This document shows positions 33,893 to 42,436 of a stretch of 42,500 nucleotides of DNA, piece by piece. The stretch is taken from the NCBI RefSeq assembly GCF_009183365.2, contig NZ_CP068230.1:1-42500 (forward strand). The letters are read 5' to 3'. Origin of the DNA: Shewanella algae. Lineage in GTDB: Bacteria > Pseudomonadota > Gammaproteobacteria > Enterobacterales > Shewanellaceae. Under the pieces are notes generated by a model. That model saw nothing but the letters and a program-made list of their open reading frames with translations. It was not told the DNA's origin and searched no databases. Within the stretch, counting starts at the first letter, position 1; every line of letters begins with the position of its first letter. A program made the translations under genes and the position numbers.

Positions 33893-34992
33893 CGCATAAT
33901 AGTCTGGTTGATTGGCTGGTTGTCGCTGCGGTATCTGGACTGGGACCCCTCCGGATAAGACAATTACTCTTGCACATGGATGTGGCTGAGTTGAGACAGA
34001 GGCTGGAACATGAACCCCAGTCTTTGCCAATAAACCAGACACAGCTCCAACGCTTGGAGTTGGCTCCTGAAAAAGTTGACCAAGCCTTGCAATGGCAGCA
34101 GGGTGCAGAGGGCAGATATCTAATCTGCCCCGATGATCCCTTTTACCCGCCATTGTTGAAACATATCCCAGATTTTCCTCCGATTTTGTTCGTCAAAGGA
34201 CAGGTTGAAACCCTGCTGCAACCCGCGCTGGCCATGGTCGGCAGCCGCGATGCCAGCCGCGCCGGTTTGTCGCTCGCCTGGCAGTGGGGCGCCGAACTGG
34301 ATGCCTTGAACATCAGCGTATGCAGTGGTATGGCTGCCGGCATAGATGGCGCTGCTCACCGGGGAGCCTTATCGTCAACCGGCAAGACTATCGCAGTACT
34401 GGGAACCGGAATTGACGAAATTTACCCTCGAAGGCATAGAGCCCTTTATGATGATATTCAAGTACATGGCGCTGTTATCAGTGAACTTTGGCCTTCTGTC
34501 GGTGTATTTTCCGGGAATTTCCCCAAACGAAACCGTATAATCAGCGGCCTTGCAATGGGAACCTTGGTGGTAGAAGCCCGTCGGCGCAGTGGTTCACTGA
34601 TCAGCGCCCGTTTGGCGGCAGAACAAGGCAGAGAAGTCTTTGCGGTTCCGGGTTCCGTTATGGGCGATGAACACCAGGGATGCCACGATTTAATTCGCAA
34701 TGGGGCAAAACTTGTGGAGTCTGTGGCCGATATAGTGGAAGAGTTGGCGCCTTTATGTAGCTGCCACCTTGAAGATTTGCACAAGAGTCACCATATAAAA
34801 CCAAGTGATAACTCTGAGTTGCCATTTAAAACGCTGTTAGCTAGTGTAGATTATGAGACCACACCTTTGGATATTGTGGTTGAGCATAGTGGAATAACGT
34901 TGGATCTGGTGTTGGAACAATTGCTTGAACTTGAGTTGCAAGGTTGGGTTGCCGCAGTACCCGGTGGTTACGTTAGACTTAAGAGGAAATAG
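33889..34992 (+). CDS. dprA: DNA processing protein DprA (Smf)
   Basis: DprA binds incoming single-stranded DNA and loads RecA during transformation; many non-competent species keep it. The 367-residue protein has a Rossmann-like core with GSRDASRAG, CSGMAAGIDGAAHRGAL, FPKRNRIISGLA and VVEARRRSGSLISARLAAEQGREVFAVPG (quoted in part as family blocks), and a C-terminal winged-helix-like domain. The start overlaps the LysM gene stop (ATGA), and smg follows after 2 bases. Confidence 0.95.
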   Translation: MTHNSLVDWLVVAAVSGLGPLRIRQLLLHMDVAELRQRLEHEPQSLPINQTQLQRLELAPEKVDQALQWQQGAEGRYLICPDDPFYPPLLKHIPDFPPILFVKGQVETLLQPALAMVGSRDASRAGLSLAWQWGAELDALNISVCSGMAAGIDGAAHRGALSSTGKTIAVLGTGIDEIYPRRHRALYDDIQVHGAVISELWPSVGVFSGNFPKRNRIISGLAMGTLVVEARRRSGSLISARLAAEQGREVFAVPGSVMGDEHQGCHDLIRNGAKLVESVADIVEELAPLCSCHLEDLHKSHHIKPSDNSELPFKTLLASVDYETTPLDIVVEHSGITLDLVLEQLLELELQGWVAAVPGGYVRLKRK

Positions 34993-34994
34993 CC

Positions 34995-35471
34995 ATGTTT
35001 GATATCCTCATGTATCTGTTTGAAAACTATGTTCATAGTGAAGTTGAAATGTTGGTCGACGAAGATGAGTTGACCAAAGAACTCACCCGTGCCGGTTTCC
35101 ATCAGTCCGAAATCATCAAGGCGCTTTCCTGGCTTGAGCGGTTGGCCGAACTGCAGGAGAGTGATACTCCCTACCTTAGAGGGCATACTCAACATTCCTT
35201 CCGCATCTATACCAAAGATGAAATGGAGAAACTGGACGTCGAGTGCCGTGGTTTCCTGTTGTTCCTGGAGCAGATTCGGGTGCTGAATGTGCAAACCAGG
35301 GAGATGGTTATTGATAGGGTGATGGAATTGGACGAGTCAGCCATGGTGTTGGAAGACCTCAAGTGGGTGATTCTGATGGTATTGTTCAATGCTCCCGGTA
35401 ATGAGTCCGCCTATGAGCAGATGGAAGATCTTATCTTCGAGCAACCCGAAGAAGGTCGATTACACTCCTGA
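34995..35471 (+). CDS. smg: Smg family protein (DUF494)
   Basis: The 158-residue protein matches the Smg/DUF494 family (MFDILMYLFENYVHSE at the N-terminus, WVILMVLFNAPG near the C-terminus). The family is conserved next to dprA in gammaproteobacteria but its function is unknown. It is acidic and rich in Glu and Leu. It starts 2 bases after dprA, so co-transcription and coupling are likely. The 205 bases after it contain no gene or clear terminator that I can see. Confidence 0.93.
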   Translation: MFDILMYLFENYVHSEVEMLVDEDELTKELTRAGFHQSEIIKALSWLERLAELQESDTPYLRGHTQHSFRIYTKDEMEKLDVECRGFLLFLEQIRVLNVQTREMVIDRVMELDESAMVLEDLKWVILMVLFNAPGNESAYEQMEDLIFEQPEEGRLHS

Positions 35472-35676
35472 TCTGTTTTAGCTATGCCGCAGCAGCTTAA
35501 TTTCCGGATTTAGCTGCCCGGTTTGGCTTTCATTAAGCGACCCCTTTTATTTCTACCATTCCCCAACTAAGCCGGTTTTTGTTCATATTCTTATGTTTTG
35601 GCAATACAGGTGCCAGACTTGCCGGCACCTTACTAAACTCTTTCTTATCTGAATCAAGCATCCGATTACGACATTG

Positions 35677-37434
35677 TCAGTAGTGTTGATGACGGCCGCT
35701 ACTGCGCAAGTGTGCCGGCCGCAGGTAGTCACGATAGCTGTACCTATTGAGCTTGCGTATTGATGGAGCGGTATCCGCGTCACTGCTTTTGGCTGTTTGG
35801 GCCAGTTGTTGCAGCCATTGCTGGAAAGCTGGCTCCTTTGATGTTAAGGCCGTCAATTCCTGCTCATAACCGGCAAAATAATCCATTTTCAAGGCTTGGC
35901 TCAGGCGAACGAGTGCCTGAGGTTCTTGCTCTGCCAGGAAGCGGATAGCCAAGTAGCTCCAGCGGTAAGTACGATCTTGGCCGTCCTGGTACTCGGTGGC
36001 AAAAATACTCTCCAAGTCCAAAGTCTTTTTCTGTTCCAGGGCTTCAGTTGCCAAATCAATAGCCTTAGGATTAGTTTCTCCCTTGGAGATATATTCCGCC
36101 AAGCCTTCGGCCCACCACACCATTTTGCCTGGAAAATGGCCAAAGCCACCATATTTGACGAAACGTCCGTCCAGATAGTGGACGTACTCATGGTTCAGGT
36201 TCCAAATGGCGAACTCGGGAGCGATCCAGAATTGGCGAAAGGCAAAGAAGCTGGCTTGGTTGCCCGGTTGCTGTGGTGTACCTTCTATATACATGCCGCC
36301 GTTGTCTGTACCTATATCAAACAGCAACTGCCCATAGGCGTTGTACTGGCTCCAGTTTTTGAAAGCTACGACTTGCAGCGCCTGGTTGTGATCGTTGGTT
36401 GTAGGTTGTTGCTCAGTTTTGAGCAAAGAGTGGAAATGGCTTTCCTGGGACGTTAGTCGCTGGCAGCTCTCGGTAAATTCAGCGGTGCTGAGATCCTGGG
36501 CGACGATAAATAGAGACTCTGAACATTTATGTCTTTGCGGTAGTACAGAGAGTAAGTCCGGTATGCGGCAAAGCTGAGTCTTCTCTTGGCAACTCAGTTG
36601 ACCACCAAAGTGGTTTACATGGTATCCCAAGGTGTAGCTGTCTTTACCGGCATCACCTCTGGTGGCAATATCTTTGAGTGCCAGGACTTCGAGCTGTGTA
36701 TCCAGAGCCAGTTGTTCTGGAGTCGGGGCATCGTCAGCTTGTTTGCCTTTGCTGGGGGGCAGTGCCAGGCGATACATGGCCAGGGCCCAATATGCGTTTT
36801 CCCGCTCCCATGGTGATCTGTCGCCAGCTACAAAACCCAAAAGATCTGCGTCGAGGCGCTGTTGCAACAGCAGCTTATTCAACTGGCCATCTAGCCGCTG
36901 TCGGCTCTGATTAAGTAGAAATCCATAGGCTCGAATTGTCTCCCATAATGCATAATCTCTGGCTTCACTGGCAGTTTGTTTACCCAATCGAGACAGCTGG
37001 CGGGCGAGCCTCGGCAGTAGTGGTGCAAGTTTTCCGGCTTGCTGGTCGCTGGTGAAATAGAGATAGAGGGTTACGGCAAACTGCTCATCCATAGAAAAGT
37101 TTGCCTGTTGCGGCAACCTTGCCAACGCGTCGGCTATGGCCTGAAAATCTGTGTCGGTCAATTTATCGAAGGGACCGAAATAACTGTATCCCCTCAAATA
37201 AAACAGCCCTTGCTGCCACTGTGTCATATCCGTTGTGTTTTGTAGTGACGCGAGCATATGCTGCAATTGCACTGGGTTATAGAGGGCATCCGAGTGTTGC
37301 AGTAATTGTTCATGGGAAGCTGTCGCTATGGCGGGGGACAGATTCGTGGTCTGCGTGTGGCCGGCGCAGGCGCTGATCATTAGCGTCATCAGTATGGAAG
37401 CGAGAGATTTTCCTGGAGTTGTGAGCAGAGGCAT
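35677..37434 (-). CDS. M9-collagenase-like zinc metallopeptidase lipoprotein
   Basis: The 585-residue protein resembles the peptidase M9 family of Vibrio-type collagenases. A signal peptide ends in a lipobox-like MISAC, suggesting anchoring to a membrane by a lipidated cysteine. A helical N-terminal region (about 40-320) is followed by the catalytic domain with the zinc motif HEYVH (415-419) and a third ligand candidate Glu447 in WWAEGLAEY, 32 residues after His415, as in clostridial collagenases. Collagen-binding or PKD domains are absent. The C-terminal tail is basic and aromatic (RKLNRYSYRDYLRPAHLR). It stands alone. The true substrate is unknown. Confidence 0.87.
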   Translation of the reverse strand: MPLLTTPGKSLASILMTLMISACAGHTQTTNLSPAIATASHEQLLQHSDALYNPVQLQHMLASLQNTTDMTQWQQGLFYLRGYSYFGPFDKLTDTDFQAIADALARLPQQANFSMDEQFAVTLYLYFTSDQQAGKLAPLLPRLARQLSRLGKQTASEARDYALWETIRAYGFLLNQSRQRLDGQLNKLLLQQRLDADLLGFVAGDRSPWERENAYWALAMYRLALPPSKGKQADDAPTPEQLALDTQLEVLALKDIATRGDAGKDSYTLGYHVNHFGGQLSCQEKTQLCRIPDLLSVLPQRHKCSESLFIVAQDLSTAEFTESCQRLTSQESHFHSLLKTEQQPTTNDHNQALQVVAFKNWSQYNAYGQLLFDIGTDNGGMYIEGTPQQPGNQASFFAFRQFWIAPEFAIWNLNHEYVHYLDGRFVKYGGFGHFPGKMVWWAEGLAEYISKGETNPKAIDLATEALEQKKTLDLESIFATEYQDGQDRTYRWSYLAIRFLAEQEPQALVRLSQALKMDYFAGYEQELTALTSKEPAFQQWLQQLAQTAKSSDADTAPSIRKLNRYSYRDYLRPAHLRSSGRHQHY

Positions 37435-37596
37435 AGAGAGGGTCCTTTTTGTTATTTTGGATACAATATATCTTCATCCGCACTGAGATCCCAGCCCCAT
37501 TTGTCTTTGCTGTTTGATGACTCCTGTTGCAGGCTCCCTTTATCCGTGTGGCGCTGGTAAAATGTTCGCCTAACTCTTTTAACAGCGAGATGTGTC

Positions 37597-38160
37597 ATGG
37601 CCAAGATAGACCAGCAGTTGTTCAATGCTCGGGCGCACGCGCTCGAGAAAGAATATGAACTTTGTCCCAAGTGCGGCAGTGAGCTCTCCGTGCGCCACAG
37701 TAAGCATGGTGGCTTCATTGGCTGTAACAATTATCCAGCGTGCGATTACACCCGGCCTTTGGTGCAGCACGAATCCATCGACTCCCAGCCTATTCCCGGC
37801 TCCGAGTGTCCCCAGTGTGGCCACGAGTTAGCGGTCAAGTCGGGGCGCTTTGGTATTTTTATTGGTTGTACCCAGTATCCACAATGCACTCATATCGAGC
37901 GACACGATCAGCAGGAAGAGGCTGAAAAAGTGGCTTGTCCTCAGTGTAATAGCGGAGTGCTTGAGCATAGGACCAGCAAGTTCGGCAAGAGCTTTTATGC
38001 TTGCAGCAACTACCCCAAGTGCAAGTTTTTGGTGAATTTTCCTCCTCGGGCAGAAGCTTGTCCTGAATGCGGTTTCGGTATTCTGGTAGAACGTAAGGGA
38101 GCTGCAGGCGACAGACTGGAATGTCCCCGTAAGGAATGTAAGTACAAGCGAACTCTGTGA
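37597..38160 (+). CDS. yrdD: Topoisomerase-type zinc-ribbon protein (YrdD-like)
   Basis: The 187-residue protein consists of four tandem C4 zinc ribbons like those at the C-terminus of DNA topoisomerase I: CPKCG...CNNYPAC, CPQCG...CTQYPQC, CPQCN...CSNYPKC and CPECG...CPRKEC. There is no topoisomerase catalytic domain. It probably binds nucleic acid. The position just before tsaC matches the E. coli yrdD-tsaC-aroE order. The ATG at 37597 lies after a GCGAGATGTGTC leader without a strong ribosome-binding site. Confidence 0.92.
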   Translation: MAKIDQQLFNARAHALEKEYELCPKCGSELSVRHSKHGGFIGCNNYPACDYTRPLVQHESIDSQPIPGSECPQCGHELAVKSGRFGIFIGCTQYPQCTHIERHDQQEEAEKVACPQCNSGVLEHRTSKFGKSFYACSNYPKCKFLVNFPPRAEACPECGFGILVERKGAAGDRLECPRKECKYKRTL

Positions 38161-38242
38161 TCCGGCTCAATATGTGACTATAATCACCTCCGCTGTCGCC
38201 GAGGGCGCTCAGCCGTCTTTGTCTCTATAAAAGGTACTCTCA

Positions 38243-38806
38243 ATGCTGCACTTGCTCGCCGCCAGGAGTAAGCAACTGCTTCTGGATGGAGGGGTCATAG
38301 CGTATCCCACCGAAGCTGTTTATGGTTTGGGATGCGATCCCGATAATGAAGCCGCCGTTTCCCGAATTCTCGACATCAAACAGCGCCCCTGGCACAAGGG
38401 GCTTATCATGGTCGCCAGTGACTATCGGCAGTTGCAACCCTATCTGGACGAGTCTCAACTGAGTGATGAGCAACTGCAGCAGGCTTTTGCCAAATGGCCC
38501 GGACCTTTTACCTTTGTCATGCCGGTGCGTCAGGGAATGAGCCAACTGCTTTGTGGCCATTTTGACTCTATAGCCGTCAGGGTGTCGGCCCATCCGGTTG
38601 TCAGGGAGTTGTGTGATACCTTGGGTAAGCCGCTGGTATCCACCAGTGCCAACTTGGCGGGTGAGCCGCCGGCACTGACTGTGAATGATATTGAAACAGC
38701 TTTTGCCGGGCAGATAGATGCCCTTATCGAAGGGGAGTTGGGGCAGCAGCGCCAGCCTTCCACCATCATAGATATTCGCAGCGGCCAGATCCTGCGTAAT
38801 GGCTAA
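38243..38806 (+). CDS. tsaC: Threonylcarbamoyl-AMP synthase
   Basis: TsaC makes threonylcarbamoyl-AMP from threonine, bicarbonate and ATP, the first step of the t6A37 modification of ANN-decoding tRNAs. The 187-residue protein has the YrdC-domain blocks GVIAYPTEAVYGLGCDP, KQRPWHKGLI, WPGPFTFV and STSANLAGEPP. Length fits the short E. coli-type TsaC. It overlaps the 5' leader of hemF (hemF starts 26 bases after the tsaC stop). Confidence 0.96.
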   Translation: MLHLLAARSKQLLLDGGVIAYPTEAVYGLGCDPDNEAAVSRILDIKQRPWHKGLIMVASDYRQLQPYLDESQLSDEQLQQAFAKWPGPFTFVMPVRQGMSQLLCGHFDSIAVRVSAHPVVRELCDTLGKPLVSTSANLAGEPPALTVNDIETAFAGQIDALIEGELGQQRQPSTIIDIRSGQILRNG

Positions 38807-38831
38807 CAATTCCAAGCAAGAAGGAGCGAGC

Positions 38832-39746
38832 ATGACGGCACCTGATTCCCACCAGGTAAAAGCATTCTTGATGCAACTACAACAACAGATTTGTGAAGGA
38901 CTGGAACGACTGGATGGCAAAGCTGAGTTTGCTACCGATTCCTGGAAACGGGCCGAGGGCGGTGGCGGGATCAGTAAGGTACTTAACGGCGGTGGCGTGT
39001 TTGAACAGGCCGGGGTGAACTTCTCCCATGTAGAAGGCGCGGCCATGCCGGCTTCGGCTACGGCACACAGGCCTGAGCTGGCCGGACGAAGCTTTGAAGC
39101 TATGGGGGTTTCACTGGTTATCCATCCGCTTAATCCCTATATCCCAACCACCCATGCCAATGTGCGCTTCTTTATCGCCTGTAAAGAAGGTGCCGATCCT
39201 GTCTGGTGGTTTGGTGGTGGCTTCGACCTGACCCCCTATTATCCTTTCCTCGAGGATGTGCGCGAATGGCATCAGCAAGCCAAAGCGATTTGTGAGCCCT
39301 TCGGCGAAGCGGTTTATCCCGAGTACAAAAAATGGTGCGATGAGTATTTCTTCCTGCCACACAGAAACGAAACCCGCGGTGTCGGCGGCCTTTTCTTCGA
39401 TGACCTCAATGAAGGTGGCTTTGAGCACTGCTTTGCTTTCATGCAAGCTGTCGGAAAAGGCTTCTTACCTGCCTATGCCCCCATTGTTGAGCTGCGTAAG
39501 GATACCGAATATGGCGAGCGTGAGCGTGAGTTCCAACTGTATCGCCGAGGTCGCTATGTAGAGTTCAACCTGGTCTATGACAGAGGAACGCTGTTTGGGC
39601 TGCAAACCGGCGGCCGAACCGAGTCAATACTCATGTCGATGCCGCCCTTGGTTCGCTGGCAATACGCCTATGAACCTGAAGCCGGCTCTGCCGAAGCCAA
39701 GCTATACAGTGACTTTTTGCACCCCAGGGATTGGCTCACCGAATAG
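38832..39746 (+). CDS. hemF: Oxygen-dependent coproporphyrinogen III oxidase
   Basis: HemF converts coproporphyrinogen III to protoporphyrinogen IX using oxygen; the product is the substrate of HemG, encoded twice in this window. The 304-residue protein has the blocks GGGGISKVLNGGGVFEQAG, THANVRFF, WWFGGGFDLTPYYP and GRTESILMSMPP. I chose ATG 38832 because AAGGAG lies 5 bases upstream; an in-frame start at 38799 would overlap tsaC and add 11 unrelated residues. A long inverted repeat follows the stop codon. Confidence 0.96.
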   Translation: MTAPDSHQVKAFLMQLQQQICEGLERLDGKAEFATDSWKRAEGGGGISKVLNGGGVFEQAGVNFSHVEGAAMPASATAHRPELAGRSFEAMGVSLVIHPLNPYIPTTHANVRFFIACKEGADPVWWFGGGFDLTPYYPFLEDVREWHQQAKAICEPFGEAVYPEYKKWCDEYFFLPHRNETRGVGGLFFDDLNEGGFEHCFAFMQAVGKGFLPAYAPIVELRKDTEYGEREREFQLYRRGRYVEFNLVYDRGTLFGLQTGGRTESILMSMPPLVRWQYAYEPEAGSAEAKLYSDFLHPRDWLTE

Positions 39747-39753
39747 TTAGTGA

Positions 39754-39792
39754 GCGTAACCAATAAGCCTTTCTTTGGCTTATTGGTTACGC
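39754..39792. terminator. 16-bp-stem inverted repeat between hemF and the truncated haemoglobin gene
   Basis: A perfect 16-bp stem with a 7-base loop begins 8 bases after the hemF stop codon. Its right arm contains the last codons and stop of the convergent haemoglobin gene. There is no long T run after it, so it could be a weak or Rho-aided bidirectional terminator or a transcript-protecting hairpin. Confidence 0.65.
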
Positions 39793-40211
39793 ATATGGTC
39801 AGCTAACTGAGCGATAGCATTGAAAATCACTTTCCTGTGTTCAGGATCCTTCAGATTGGCCTCCAGCGAGGCCCTCATGCATAACAGCCACTGATCGCGC
39901 ATTCTTTCATCAACGGCAAACGGCATGTGTCTGGCTCTCAGCGCCGGGTGGCCATATTTGGCTTGATACAGCTGAGGCCCTCCCAACCAACCGCTGAGAA
40001 ATTCATATAGTTTCTGTTCCGATTGTGCCAGCGGAGCCTGATGTATGGACAGGAGTTCCTGAGTATCCGGCCGCGTTTGCATTTGCTGATAAAAGCTCTT
40101 GGCTATGGCGCGTATCGTCTCGTCGCCACCAATCAGATCATAGGCGTTGGACTGGGTGGGGTCCCGCTCGGCCTCGGGTTTGCGATTGATAATTTTCTTT
40201 AGCCAGTTCAT
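39780..40211 (-). CDS. Group II truncated haemoglobin
   Basis: The 143-residue protein is a 2-on-2 globin of group II (HbO/YjbI type) that binds haem and oxygen or NO. The predicted proximal His95 is in LRARHMPF, with B10 Tyr41 in SFYQQM and the group II Trp108 (G8) in RDQWLLCM. YDLIGGDETIR is the typical N-terminal block. I chose ATG 40211 because the globin begins there; in-frame upstream starts would run into aroE. Its stop codon lies inside the inverted repeat shared with hemF. It is divergent from aroE. Confidence 0.92.
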   Translation of the reverse strand: MNWLKKIINRKPEAERDPTQSNAYDLIGGDETIRAIAKSFYQQMQTRPDTQELLSIHQAPLAQSEQKLYEFLSGWLGGPQLYQAKYGHPALRARHMPFAVDERMRDQWLLCMRASLEANLKDPEHRKVIFNAIAQLADHMRNQ

Positions 40212-40336
40212 TTTCGTGTTGAATCTTGTTGTCGATTTTGGCGCCAGTATACAATGAAAACCCCATAGGTCGGCAGCCTTGCCTGACCTAGGGCCGCTGA
40301 GTAGACTGATATATCTTCCATTGCTCTGGAGCACAG

Positions 40337-41158
40337 ATGACCGACAGCTATGCCGTCTTTGGCAATCCCATTCATCACAGTAAATCACCGGCTATCCATG
40401 CAGCCTTTGCCGCTCAGACCGGGCAAGCCCTAAGCTATCAAGCGATTCTGCCACCAATCGATGACTTCAGCGGCAGTGTCATGGCTTTTTTTGCTGCCGG
40501 GGGGAAGGGCGCTAATGTCACTGTGCCTTTCAAGGAACAAGCCTTTCAACTCTGTGATGAGTTGAGCCAGGAAGCCGAAACCGCCGCCGCAGTGAACACC
40601 CTGATTAAACTGGATGATGGCAGAATTCGGGGCGATAATACCGATGGCTACGGCTTGGTGGCCGATCTCAGTCGTTACCTGACGCTGCAAGATAAAAAGG
40701 TCTTGCTGCTCGGCGCTGGTGGGGCTGCCAGAGGTTGTCTGCTTTCTCTGTTGGCGGCCGGTGTCGGCCATATTGATATCTATAATAGAACATACAGTAA
40801 GGCCGAGGTGCTGGCGGCTATTGCGCCACAGCAATTGCAGGCGTTGAGGCGAAATGAACTCTATGAGGGTTATGATCTCATTATCAATTCCACCTCAGCC
40901 AGTTTGCATGGTGAGCTACCGGATATTCCCGTAACCGTGGTTGCCAATCATAGCTATTGCTACGACATGATGTATTCGGCACAAACAACTACGTTCAATC
41001 GCTGGGCTGCCGAGCAAGGGGCGGCAAAAACACTGGATGGCTTAGGAATGTTGGTGGGGCAGGCGGCTAGAAGTTTCTATTTATGGCGAGGTGTCATGCC
41101 CAAAGTTGAGCCTGTACTCGAGAGTCTGCGGCAAGAATTAAAAGGAGAGGCCTCATGA
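40337..41158 (+). CDS. aroE: Shikimate dehydrogenase
   Basis: AroE reduces 3-dehydroshikimate to shikimate with NADPH in aromatic amino-acid synthesis. The 273-residue protein has the shikimate-binding SKSPAIH, catalytic Lys66 (VTVPFK) and Asp103 (GDNTDG), and the NADP-binding GAGGAARG. It overlaps yrdB by 4 bases, as in E. coli aroE-yrdB. It lies divergent from the truncated haemoglobin gene with a 125-base gap. Confidence 0.97.
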   Translation: MTDSYAVFGNPIHHSKSPAIHAAFAAQTGQALSYQAILPPIDDFSGSVMAFFAAGGKGANVTVPFKEQAFQLCDELSQEAETAAAVNTLIKLDDGRIRGDNTDGYGLVADLSRYLTLQDKKVLLLGAGGAARGCLLSLLAAGVGHIDIYNRTYSKAEVLAAIAPQQLQALRRNELYEGYDLIINSTSASLHGELPDIPVTVVANHSYCYDMMYSAQTTTFNRWAAEQGAAKTLDGLGMLVGQAARSFYLWRGVMPKVEPVLESLRQELKGEAS

Positions 41159-41427
41159 ATCAGGGGATCATCTTCAGCGACTTGTGTCAGTGGCAAGCCG
41201 AATCAAACAGGCTCAAGTTTATGGCCCAGCAGCAAGGGGTCAATATTCCTTGCTATGTTGGCTTACAACGTATGCAGCAACTAAGTGGCAAGGTTTTTCT
41301 CGAAGAGCAAGAGATCCTGAGCCTGTTTGAACAGTGGCGCTTCGACTTCGAAGATGAAGCCGAGGCGCTGATTGAGCAGGAATGCTTCAATGACTCAGGT
41401 GAGATAGAGTTACCTGAGTCAGTATAA
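41155..41427 (+). CDS. yrdB: DUF1488 family protein (YrdB-like)
   Basis: The 90-residue acidic protein matches the DUF1488 family by its LKFMAQQQGVNIPCYV block and position directly after aroE. Its function is not known. The ATG overlaps the aroE stop by 4 bases (ATGA), so translation is coupled. A 9-bp inverted repeat (GACTCAGGT / ACCTGAGTC, 41392-41420) lies in its last codons and may serve as a hairpin between the convergent yrdB and yrdA genes. Confidence 0.9.
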   Translation: MNQGIIFSDLCQWQAESNRLKFMAQQQGVNIPCYVGLQRMQQLSGKVFLEEQEILSLFEQWRFDFEDEAEALIEQECFNDSGEIELPESV

Positions 41428-41432
41428 CTTTC

Positions 41433-41984
41433 TTAGTCAGTACTACTTTGCTCGGCCAGGTACTCATCTTTAAGGCGGACATAGTTGTCTGCCGATTGTG
41501 GCAGAAATTGGCGTTCGGCTTCGGTCAAGGGGCGAGCCTGCTTGGCCGGGCTGCCTATATAGAGAAAGCCACTCTTTAGCACCTTGCCGGGAGGCACCAA
41601 GGAACCAGCACCTAAAATCACATCGTCTTCGATGATGACGCCATCCAAAATAATGGCTCCCATGCCAACCAATACACGATTACCTACCTTGCAACCATGA
41701 AGCATGGCTTTGTGGCCTATGGTGACATCATCGCCGATGAGCAATGGGTGTCCCTCTGGGTTGGCCGGCGACTTACGGGTAACATGCAAGACAGTGCCAT
41801 CCTGAACACTACTGCGTTTGCCGATGCGAATATGATTGACGTCACCCCGGGCAGCCACCATGGGCCAAACGCTGGCGTCCTGATCCAAAAAGATGTCACC
41901 TACCAGAACCGCAGCTTCATCAACATAGACGCCTTCGGCCAACTTTGGCTTGGTACCTTGGTAAGATCTGAGAGAATTGGCCAT
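41433..41984 (-). CDS. yrdA: Gamma-carbonic-anhydrase-like hexapeptide-repeat protein (YrdA-like)
   Basis: The 183-residue protein is a left-handed beta-helix protein of the gamma-carbonic anhydrase family. The three metal-ligand histidines are present as His67 (VLHVT), His91 and His96 (IGHKAMLHG). Hexapeptide repeats such as VGNRVLVGMGAIILDG follow. Catalytic acid residues of classical Cam are not all evident, so enzyme activity is uncertain. It converges on yrdB with 5 bases between stops. The rRNA promoter region lies upstream on the opposite strand. Confidence 0.93.
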   Translation of the reverse strand: MANSLRSYQGTKPKLAEGVYVDEAAVLVGDIFLDQDASVWPMVAARGDVNHIRIGKRSSVQDGTVLHVTRKSPANPEGHPLLIGDDVTIGHKAMLHGCKVGNRVLVGMGAIILDGVIIEDDVILGAGSLVPPGKVLKSGFLYIGSPAKQARPLTEAERQFLPQSADNYVRLKDEYLAEQSSTD

Positions 41985-42094
41985 AAAAAGTCCTTATATG
42001 ATTGGTTTTCGCCATTATAAAGATTAAAAAGTGGCAGGTCAGGACAAATTCTCGGCAAATAAGCCAAAAACAGCAGTTTTCTTATAAAAAGCCC

Positions 42095-42122
42095 TTGCAC
42101 AAAAGTTTTGGCTCCCTATAAT
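42095..42122 (+). promoter_or_regulatory. rRNA operon promoter P1
   Basis: TTGCAC (42095-42100) and a perfect TATAAT (42117-42122) are 16 bases apart. A GC-rich discriminator GCGCTCCC follows, typical of stringently controlled rRNA promoters, and an AT-rich stretch (about 42060-42090) upstream could act as an UP element. Confidence 0.85.
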
Positions 42123-42231
42123 GCGCTCCCACTGACACGGCGCAGCGGCAACGCGAAAGACGTGACAGGGTCGAAGAAAAACGGCTCTCGAGTCCTTTCA
42201 ACGACAGGCGAAAAAAGATGGTAAATACCTC

Positions 42232-42259
42232 TTGACGCCGCAGCAGGAAAGCGTAGAAT
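42232..42259 (+). promoter_or_regulatory. rRNA operon promoter P2
   Basis: TTGACG (42232-42237) and TAGAAT (42254-42259) are 16 bases apart with a GC-rich ACGCAGCCC after the -10 box. It lies about 137 bases after P1, the tandem arrangement known for enterobacterial rrn operons. Confidence 0.75.
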
Positions 42260-42297
42260 ACGCAGCCCTGACCCGATGGCCGCGGCGCCTAAGGGAT

Positions 42298-42310
42298 TGC
42301 TCTTTAACAA
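42298..42310 (+). promoter_or_regulatory. rRNA leader boxA antitermination element
   Basis: TGCTCTTTAACAA matches the boxA sequence bound by NusB-S10 in rRNA leaders, which lets RNA polymerase resist Rho. It lies between P2 and 16S. A GAACC-TTCG-GGTTC tetraloop hairpin (42412-42425) follows just before 16S. The rest of the 41985-42436 stretch holds leader sequence only and no gene. Confidence 0.88.
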
Positions 42311-42436
42311 GATAAACAAGCAAATCTGTGTGGACACTCACAGGCATTGAGAAATCGACAAAACGATTTAACTCGATGAAGAGTGTTCATACGAACAGAA
42401 TTCATTGAGCAGAACCTTCGGGTTCAACCAAAACTT

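Noticed and set aside
35472..35676. 205-base gap after smg
   Set aside because: I looked for a small gene, hairpin or promoter and found nothing convincing.
38240..39046. Minus-strand frame of 268 codons opposite tsaC and hemF
   Set aside because: It spans the antisense of two real genes and the junction between them and has no recognisable domain.
41392..41420. 9-bp inverted repeat at the end of yrdB as a terminator
   Set aside because: The 11-base loop and lack of a T run make it weak; it is noted under yrdB instead of being called as a terminator.
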